From Mycocentrospora acerina (taxonomy: Eukaryota > Ascomycota > Dothideomycetes > Pleosporales): a stretch of DNA of 64,000 bases. Where the stretch lies: positions 62,001-126,000 of the forward strand of contig JAKUHH010000230.1 in assembly GCA_022701365.1 (NCBI GenBank), written 5' to 3'. This document shows, piece after piece, positions 26,401 through 36,400 of this stretch (its first letter is position 1; every line of letters begins with the position of its first letter). The translations under genes and the position numbers were made by a program. Below the pieces are notes generated by a model. The model ran no database searches, was not told where the DNA came from, and saw nothing but the letters and a program-made list of their open reading frames with translations.

Positions 26401-27393
26401 GCTCACAGGTGGCACTTCCTCAACGGTCGATATGTCTGTCGGCTGCGTCACTTCGCGCTCCGCCTCGTACAGCGGAGGAAAAGTTTGCACAAGCTCACTC
26501 TGCTTCAGCACATTGTCGACCAATTCTTCACTTGTGAGCACATCCGCGCCTGTTACTTTCTCCTCGTTGTCGTTTTTCGCCGCCGGTTGCGGGAATGAAA
26601 AGGATGGCTTGCCGTTGTCCGTGAAGAATGCTGTTTGTGGCGCAACGAAAACAGCCCTCGACGTTGTATCTTCACTCGCAACGGGTACCGGCTCAGAGAC
26701 CTGGACGCTGCCCCGCTTGCCCTTCTTGCCCTTTTTCTTCTTGCTGCTAGGGGTGGTTGATTCGTTGTCTGCAATAGGAGTGGAAGGTTCGATAGATTTG
26801 CTGTTTTCGAACGTGTCTTCCGCTACGTCGGGTGAAATATTGACTTCGGTAGGTTCTGGAACAACTTGCTCACGCGTGGAGATGGGTTCCAGAACCTGAG
26901 TGCTAGGCTTCTCTCCCTTGTTGCCTTGCTCCACGTCGTCAGAAGAAGCTCGCTGAGCGACTTCCTGCTCTAGAACGGGAGCAACAGGTTCAATCGGAGC
27001 GGGAGCAACGAGCTCCGTTGCACGCTGCGTAGTCTCACCATCAGGAAGCTGTCCCCCATCCTCCATAACAGCAGGTCCGCCGACTTCAGCAATTGGCTCC
27101 GCGGGAGCAACGACAGGCTCCAAAACCTGCACGCTACTCTTCTTCCCCTTCTTGCCCTTCTTCTTCTTCACAGGGGTCGAAGGAGCCAAGTCCCTTGCTT
27201 CCACATCTTCAACAGGCACAGGTACATCCACAATCTCCTCCGCAATCACCCCTTCTTCCTTGCCCTCCGCGACAATCTGCGGGAAGACGAATGCTGGCTT
27301 GCCGTCATCGACAAAGAACCCACGTTGAGGTGTTGAACTCACGTTCTCTGTTTCTGCCCGATCCACCATCAGCGGGGCATCATCTAGAGCAAC

Positions 27394-27426
<33 letters not shown>

Positions 27427-30400
27427 GGCAGCGGCAATCTGCGGGAAAACAAATGCTGGTTTCCCATTATCGGTGAAGAACGTGTTTCTCGGTGTAACAA
27501 TCGCAGGCTTGCTGCTCTCCTCGGCTACCTCTCGTGGAGCAACATCCTCCTCCTCCGTGGATGTTGTCGTGGCGACGACTTGTGGAAACGTAAAAGCAGG
27601 CTTTCCATTGTCAGTAAAGAATCCCGTCTTTGGCACAAGATCGAGACTCTTCACCTGATCTGGCTCCTCCACGACTGGAGGAGCGACATACTGCTTGGGG
27701 GCGGTAGCATCGATCTTGGGGAACACAAAAGCCGGCTTTCCGTTGTCTGTGAAAATTGCAGTCGAGGGCTTGACACCATCATCAGCCTTGCTCGTCTCTT
27801 GTCCCGCGCTGACATCCTTTTCTGGAACAACAACCTCTCTCGTCTCGTCTTGTTGCTCAGTAACTAGTTGCTGCTCCTCCTCCTCTTTCTTCGCTTCAAC
27901 TTCCACCGCGACTTCAGCCTTCTTCTCCGCCGCCTGGCCCGCAACAGTCTTCGGGGCCACATCCACACTCGTCTTCTCTTTCTTCTTCCCCCACCCAATC
28001 GCACCCCAGAGTCCCTTTCCCCACGATGACGACGACGTCGGCCTCTCCTTCGCCGGTTCCGACTCAACATCGGGCTCGGGGGAGGTGGGGGCATCCTTGG
28101 CAACAGGGACAGATGGCGTTTCGACAACAGACTGGCCAGCATCTGAAGCGCGAGACGTAATTTCAGGAGTAGCTCGATCAACCTCTTCGTTTTTTGAATC
28201 CGATGCGGCAATCGGGCTCTTGGGATCCTTGAGGAAGGTTGGCGATGTGGGTTGGGATTCCATCTGCTGGCTTAGACGCTTCGTTTTGATGCCCTTCCAG
28301 CCCTTGGCACGGGTGGACTCGAGCTCAGCAACGACTTGGCTCCATCGCTCGTCGAGCTTTGGGGACGCAGCAGGGTTGCTTTGCTTGGTGGTGCTGGTGA
28401 TGGGAGGTGCATCGACGCTCTTCTCCAGTTTTCGCATGTCGTCCTTGTCGTCCAAAGCAACTCGCTGCACGATTTCATCTCCGCCATCCCTGGGCTTCGT
28501 GCTCTCCAGAATCTTCTCTCTCCGCCTCCCCTTCTCCGTTGGACCACTTACAACGCTAGCCTCGCCAACGAGTGTTTCGTCGTCCCTGTCGTCCAAAGCG
28601 ACTCGTTGCACGATTTCATCTCCGCCATCCCTGGGCTTCGTGCTCTCTAGAATCTTCTCTCTCCGCCTCCCCTTCTCCGTTGGACCACTTACGACGCTAG
28701 CCTCCCCAACAAGTGTCTCATCATCTGTGAAGACGGAGTGAGTCCTGTACTTCACCCAGTCCTCTTCGTTCTCGACAAATGTCGGTACATACTGTGACGA
28801 ACTTGACTCGGGTATCTCTTCAACAGGCGTTGGGATTGGGGATTCAGGGGCAACGGCCTCCTTGCCTTTACCCTTGTTCTTCTTCGCCGTGCCCTTTCCA
28901 GGTGTAACATCTAGATCGGCTGGTGCTTCAACAGATTCAGGCTCAGTTGTGTTTTCGGTGATTTCAGACGCTTTGCTAGTGTCAAGCTTGGTTGGCGCTC
29001 GAGAGGACTCGAGCTCGGGCTTGACCTCAACCTCTTGGACAGATGGCAATGACTGGACAGGAACTTCAGGACCCGCTGGTGCTTGAACAAGCTCCCGTTC
29101 CTTTGGTTCCTCAACATCCACCTTCTTCTCTTGAACAAGCTCCCTCGCTTCAACAGGACCCGCCTTGTCGCCCTTCGAAGGCTCAAGCCGGTTCCTCATT
29201 GCCGCCACCAGCCCTCCCACCGCCACTCCAAGCGCCGCTTCTTGCAGCAAACTCGACGTCTTAGTCGGGCTCAAATCCTCACTTCTCGGCGCCGACGAGT
29301 GCAGCATCTTCGAGTCATCGAGCGGCGCACTGGGCGCAAGTGGACTCGCAAGGCTGGGAGACACCGACCGCACAGCCGCAGAATCAGCATACGCCAGGCC
29401 TAGACCCTGTGTCCTCGCGTGCTCAAGCGCAGCAGCAAGAACATCATGCGGTGGGCCCTCAGCTTGCCTAGACGGCCCAGCAGCGGGATCAGAAGCCTTG
29501 GGCGTAAGTTGTCCGTCATCCTCAATCTCCTCAATCTGCCTGTTCGCTAGCTCAGGATGTTGGTGCTCAGGTCCAAGTTGTGGGATGAAACCCAAAGCGT
29601 TAGCAAGGATGGGTCGTGGACTCTGAACCGCACTTTCATACTCGCCTTCCGTCTCCGTCTCTGCTTCGGTTGCTGTCGCCGACGGGCCTGGACTACTCGG
29701 CAGCTCGGGAAGCACCTCGTTAACAACTTCTTCGCTCTTCCTGTTCCTCTCAACAAGATACAACGGTCTAAACTCCCTGCTAGACTTGAACTCTGTCGAA
29801 TTAGCCTTGACATGTCTTCTCAGCGGCGAACTTCCAATCCCACCACTTCCGATACTGGTCGGCGTCGTATCAGAATCTTGCGGCGTCCCCGGTTTACGGA
29901 AACGAATGGGGACGGCAGTAGAGGAGAGACGTCGAGGCTGTGTATTATATGGAGACCTCAGGGGGGAGGAAGGGCGAGAGATGGGAAGGGGGGGTAGATC
30001 GTCTTGAAAGGCAGCGAGTTGCCATGTCTGCAAACCGGTAAGTCTTGTCAACAATGCTCGGCTGTCTTCAGCCGAAAGTGCAGGTGGTGTAGTTGGGCGC
30101 TCGATGCCCAAGGATGCTACAGGGAGTGGTAGTGCATCGGGCCGATGTTCAAGGGGATCGACGGGTTCGGGCTCATCAGCGGGCAGCGGTGTGGCTTCGG
30201 CCACTGCCCTCACGTCTAAAAAAGACTGATCTTGTTGAGAAAGAGAGTGTCGAGAATGCGAGCGAGAGCGAGAGTGAACCTAACACACAACATCAACATT
30301 CATTCTAAATACATTCAAGCGTAAACGCAATAACAACAACGAACTATCGCACATAAGAAGAGCGACGGACCTTATCATCATTCTCGTCCCTCCGCTCACC

Positions 30401-33400
30401 ACTTCGACTGCTCCTTTTCTCGCGGCGACTGCTCGATGAAATAGTAGAACGTGTATCATCGTCGTCAGAGCCGTATGCTGAACCTCGATCCGATCGATGC
30501 TTGCGCCTACGATGCTTGCGGTCTTCATCGTCGTTGTTGTCGTCCTTTGACTTGGAAGACTTGCTGGAGGACTCGGACCTGCCGAAGATGCTGAAGAGAC
30601 CCGCAGGCTTCTTCTCTTTTTCCTTTTCCTTTTCCTTTTCCTTATCCTTCCTCGAGCTTCGCCCCTCATTGTGCCGTGAAGTAGAAATCATAGAGGCGTT
30701 ATCATCAAAGTCGTCATCGCGCTTCGACGATCTCCTTTTCGACGTGGGTACAACCGAAGCGCCGTCGTCAAAATCTTCGTCTCGCCTTCTTGAGGACCTC
30801 CTGCGAGAAGACTTCTCCTCCCCAAAGTCCAGGTCGCCGATTTCCGACACCGCAGAAGATTTCATCCTCACTCTACTCTCCGTCGACCCATCTCTCTCGC
30901 TACGACTCCGGTGCTTGCGTCTCCGCTCGCCGTTGGCATCAGATCGAGCTTCAGAGACCGTAGACTTTGTATCCCAATCATCATCTCCTCCATGGCTGCC
31001 GTGGCTGCGATGTCTGCGTCTGCGCTCGCTTCCATCATTCATGTCGTAGCTTCGGTCGTAGCTCTGTTCTCGATTCTCAGATCTCTCTTCGCGACGTTGA
31101 CGGCGACGCTCTTCGCGATCGGGCGACTTGCTCTTCACAGGAATGACTGTGCTGACGTCGTCATCATCATCAAACCCATCCAGCGCAGATATGAACGTGC
31201 TCGCATCATCGTCAGTCCTGGTTCGATAGGAGACATTTGATCGTGAATCAGCAGGGACAACCGTGCTGATATCGTCGTCGTCCTGCTTGCTGTGCAACCT
31301 CGAATCATATTCGTCATACCTCTCCTCCTTCGCTTTGCCCTTCGACATATCCCTCTCTCCCTGCCTTTCCTCCTCGCCTGCCGAATAGAAGTCGTGGGGC
31401 TCCTGCTCCGTACGCGACTGGTCATCCGGGCCATAGTATCCTGAATCGTACACATTTCTCGAGCTAGGAAGCTCAGGCGCCGTGATAAAGGCTGAATCGA
31501 TTGGTTCTTGAGAAGCCTCCGCAAGCTGCTGTTCTAGTGACAAAGTTGGCCTGACACCCCTGCCCATGTAGTCCTCATACTGAACTTCAGTCCTGAGCGG
31601 AGATCCGATTGAAGGTGACCATTTGCCGCTGCTCTGCCTCTTCTTGTCTTTTCGCCTGGGTGTCACAGTATCAGGTAGCTCGTCCGAACCGTCGAAAGCA
31701 TAGCTGGGGATCACGCCTGACTTTTCGCGGCTCTCAGGTGAGCGGTCGCTGCTTAGTGGGGATGAGGGTCTGTCACGGTGGTTATGCTTCTCTGCAGACT
31801 CTTGCTCTTGTCTGGCATGTTCCAAATCTGCAGCCATTCGATCACGATCTTGCTTTATTGACGCACCCATGAGAGCAGCGAAACCACCAGTCATAGCAGC
31901 GATGGTAGATTTGCTGACACTGCTCTCGCTAGATCGGGGGGCATCTTGAGCGACAGATGTATCGCGAGTCGGCCCAGCAGGATGTGTTGGCTGAGTGTCC
32001 CTAATCTCTTGCTCACGAGATGGCTCGGAATGTCGCGAAGATTCGGCGTCTCTATCATTGTGTGTAGAAGGATATGACGATTCAGTCTCCCAATGATCAA
32101 GCTCAGTAGTTGGGCTAGACGGTCGGCTCGCGTCGCTCTCCTCCCAGGTATCGACACTGCCTATGCTGAGTCGGTTCTCCGCCTTGCTCTTCTGGTCCTT
32201 CTTCCTCTCCCTCCTGCTATGCTTAGTCTCCGACTCAGGGGCAAGATTCCTGGTAGACACAACTTCCGGTTCGGCCCGTCCAGTCACTAGATCATCGTTA
32301 GTACTATCACTCTTCTTACCCTTCTTGCTCTTCACGCCCGATGCCGACGAATCGTCTTCGGCCGATATCAGAGCAGGCTTCTCAACGGCTGGCGACTCAA
32401 CAAATCCACCAGGCATGAACAGCTCTGGCTCCGCGATAGTTCCACCTGGACCATACATTGGCTGGTTGAGGTCTACGATGGAGTCGTAATGAGGAGAAGA
32501 ATAATCACGGCCCGAGTAAGGCGGGTTTTTCGAAGGAGCAACGGTTGATGGTGCCATATGCTTGTCTGAGAAGGGATTGCTGATCACCGACATGTTGTCT
32601 AGTCTGTAGTCCCGAGAGGTGTCGCGCTCATAGTTTCGTTCGCTGCGCTCGTCTCGAGAAAGTCGCTCGTCTTCACGTTCATCTTGTCCAGCCCATTCAT
32701 CTCGCTCATCTTTGGCAAGAGCAGCAGCAGTGGTTGCGGCCGACGCAAAGGCAATAGCGGCGGCAGCAGCAGCTTTGGCCCTCTTCTTCTCCTTCTTGTC
32801 ACTCTTCTTAGACGAAGCACTAGCAATACTATCCCAGACTGATTCATCTTCGTTGTCAGGAACATACTGCGTGCTCGGTGCGATCTCCCGTGGCTCAGGA
32901 GCTTTAGGCGTTGTCACAGGGCCATAGGAAATTGTCTTCTGTCTTGACTTTGGAGAATCGCGCTCAACTACAACCTCGTCATGCGAGTACTTCTTTTCAA
33001 GGTTCTTGATATCGTCCATGGATATGAACTGTTCACGGTAGGAATCAGGCGTAGCGACTTCGAAGTGATGAAGCTGGTTCTCGCCCCAGCTGACTCTGGA
33101 CCGTGCTCGGTTCGCGTCGTCAGAAGTTGGCTCGTTAACAATCTCCTGCTTGGGCTCGATCGCGGGTGATGGAGGCATGGACACACTGCGAATAGATGGT
33201 GCTCTGCTTCCAGGTGGTGTCGCTTGAATAAGGTTGAGTTCGGGCACAGGGAAGGAGAGCTGGGCAGGGCCGCGGCCACGACCGTCTCTTGTGGCAGTAA
33301 AGGAGTAGGAAGTGGGATAGGGCGGGACCTTGCCGTGATTGTATGCATCTTCGTCGTGTGCTTGGTAGATGTGAAGATCGGCAATACCTTCGTTAGGATC

Positions 33401-36400
33401 TATAGCCCGCACCTTGGGAAGATTGTTTTGCTCCAATAACTCCTTGGGCGCGAAAAAGTCTGCTTGAGATACTGGCTTTGCGGAGTATCTGTCTTCCAAA
33501 TCTTGGAACACATCACGGGTTGTTTCCTTCTTTTTCTTGAAGATGCTAGGGTCGAAGATATCGTCGTCGGCGTAGTCTTGGGCAATCTGGCTCGGCTCGT
33601 AGGTCTTGACGTTGCTAGGCTCGTAGGTCTTGACGTTGTTGGGCTCATAAGTCTTGACACTGCTAGGCTCGTAGGTCTTGACACTGCTAGGCTCAGAAGT
33701 CTTAACAATGCTGGGCCCAATCGTCTTTACAACCGATGCATAATCACGCTTGTGGTTTCGTTCTGGCTCCTTGATTTCCTGCCTGGGAGTCTGAATCGCG
33801 GTGACGACCGATTCCGTATCTTGTCTACGGTCGCGGCTTTGGTCTTCATCTCTGTCTCGCTGCTTGCCCTTGCCCTTGTCTTTCGGAGCTTCGATAGCTG
33901 TCACAACAGACTCGGAATCACGTCTTTGTTCACGTTCACGTTCACGCTCACGTTCCCGTTCCCGCTCCCGTTCATGATCGCGTTCACGCTCCCGTTCGCG
34001 TTCGCGTTCTCGTTCACGTTCTCGTTCACGTTCGCGTTCCCGTTCGCGCTCCTTGTCTTTGCTCTTGCTCTTACTCTTACTCTTCTTATCCTTACTCTTG
34101 TCCTTATCCTTGACAGACGAGATGGCCGCAGTTGTGATGGCCGCAGCCGCACCAGCAGCTATAGCTCCAGCAGCTGTGCTTTTCCAGGTATCTGGTTTGA
34201 CGAGATCGCGTTCACGTTCCTCAAGCTCCCGTTCCTTGCGACGGACGTCACTTGCAACCGAAGTAATGGAATCTCCTGTACGCTGTGGCTCAATTCTCTG
34301 TCGATCGCGGTCACTGTCGTATCGGTCGGAGTGCTGCTCTTGCTCTCTTCGTCGGCGGTCGGGGTTAGCTCGGATCTCAGCTTCACGCCTTTCAGCTTCG
34401 ACACGTTCAATCTCTCGCCGCTCGGATTCCTGTCGTGCAGCCTCGATACGATCGGCTTCTCGTCGCTCAGCTTCACGCCTCAGAGTCTCAGCGCGATCAA
34501 ACTCTCGTCGCTCAGCATCGCGGCGCTCCTGTTGCATTTGCTCAGCTTGGCGCTCAAGGTCCGCGTACCGCTGTGCTTCAGCTCTCGCCTCGCGCTCTCG
34601 AAGGTCCCGTTCCTCCGCCTCTCGGGCTTGAGCTTCGCGTATACGAGCCTCGTCTTGACGTCGTTCTGCCAAACGTCGTTCGATTTCAATGTTGGCCAGG
34701 CGCTCCGCTTCCATATATCGATGAGCTTCTTCATGCTGGCGAATTAGTTCAAGACGGCGACGCTCTTCTTCTTCGTGCTGGCGAATCACTTCAAGACGGC
34801 GACGCTCTTCTTCTTCGTGCTGCTGAGTCTCGCGTCGAAGCATCTCTTGACGACGCTCATCGTCTGCTCGGCGGGCCTCTTCGTCACGGCGGATCTGATC
34901 TTGGCGACGGTCTTCCTCCGCCTTGCGTGCCTCTTCTTCTCTCCTCTGGCGTTGGTCCTCCTCATCTTGTCGATCTTGCTCTTTCCGTTGGTCTCGATCC
35001 ACTTTCGCTGCTTGCTCCTTTGTCAGATTGAATCGCACGTTACTGCCAACGCTGGGTGGACGATCTGTGCCCTTTCCTGCGGCAATGATAGCGGCTCCCG
35101 CGGTGGCTGCTAGCCCTGCGATAGCCACATCACGCCTCCAGGAGCTTTGGCCAGGTGACGAGTTTGCGCGACGAGGTAAGGCAGGAGGCAAAGGGTGCTT
35201 CGAAGATTGCTGGATGGTGATGTTTTGAGATTGGAACTGCGATGGGTAAGGGCGTGCGTCGGGAAATTGTGAAAAGACTGGGGGGCCAGCTGGTGCAACA
35301 TAGTTGTTGGGTAGGGCGGAAGACTGAGCTGAGTAGATCGCTCCAGGAACCTGATGCATAGGCTGCGGTTGGTGAATGCCAATCGTGCCTGGGCCAGAAG
35401 TGACAAGGGGCTGAGCGTGAGGTTGAGGTTGGGACTGAAACTGAGGTTGGGGCTGGAATTGAGGTTGGGACTGGAGTTGAGGTTGAGATTGAGATTGAGG
35501 TTGGGATTGAAGTTGAGGAGTCAGAACAGAGCTCGTACGTCGAGCATCAAATGAGGTAGGATCGTTCGAGGCGACAGGGTATACAGTCTGCAATGTGTGC
35601 GCACTACTCGATTCGCTGTCGTGTCGACGGATTGCCGTCGCGAGCGCCGCTCCAGCGACTGTTGCCGAAGTTCCAGCTGCGACAGGACCAACAAGGGATG
35701 TACTGGCAATGTTGTCGTAGAGATTGTTCGAAGATCTTCTCTTCTTTCCAAAGCCCCATCGCCAACCCCATTTGTTCGTTCCGGAGCCATTTGATGCGAG
35801 GGACTCTTGGCTCTTGGTCTTGGTCAGGCTGTAGTCCCCATACACAAGGCCCGCATGGTCCGACGAATCAGAAGAACCGTCATCAGGCAGGTCTTCCCAC
35901 TCATCGTCACCAAGCCGCGACGAAGCACGACGGTCATCACTGCTGCGACGGTTGCGAGACTCCTTGACAGCAACGACTTCAGAGTGTCGTTTACCAGAAG
36001 ACTTTGCAGCTTTGGCAACAGCAATGGCAGCCGCCGCAGCACCCAAGCCAGCTAGGGTAGCCTTGAGGCGCTCATCCGAGTTGCGTCTCTTGGGCGACGG
36101 TCGCCTTCGCCTGCGAACATAGCCGGTGCCAAACGCCATTTCCGAGTCTGATGACGACGATGAGCCATTACCAAAGTTGAAGAAACCTGCCCTCTTCTTC
36201 TTGTGACTTGTAGACTTCCGCTGCTTCTCTTTGGGTGGAGGAGCAGTGAAGAAGCCTCCGAAGAAGCCACCCTGAGGCTGGTGGTTGTGCGAGATGTCGA
36301 TAATCGAAGCTCCAGATGTCGAACTTCGAGAAGACTTGTGGCGCAGTCTCTGGGTTCCCTTGCGTCGTCGTCCTTCACCGCTACTGTCTCTTCGATGCTG

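Larger units (their letters stand above)
9330..27185 (-). repeat. About 40 lysine-rich cassettes (SKKxKKKKGKKGK-type) of leashin
   Basis: Through most of the giant exon, short Lys-rich blocks of 10-18 residues recur about every 150 residues. Early copies (nearest the N-terminus) read TPSKKKKGKKGKR-SV and are usually followed by EPSTP. Later copies drift to SKKDKKKAKK, then to KKQKRKSKA. Between them lie 70-200 acidic, Pro/Glu/Val/Ser-rich residues. The alternating basic and acidic pattern is probably why databases call such proteins involucrin-repeat. A count by eye gives 38-41. Confidence 0.85.

Noticed and set aside
27695..28741. 348-codon plus-strand frame opposite leashin
   Set aside because: Antisense to low-complexity leashin coding sequence; Ser/Ala/Phe-rich mirror of Glu/Lys codons. 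Many similar shadows occur from 7 to 39 kb.
30211..30213. Independent start of the repeat half of leashin at 30213
   Set aside because: The codon is GTG, there is no ATG nearby, and the frame is open upstream to a good splice acceptor.
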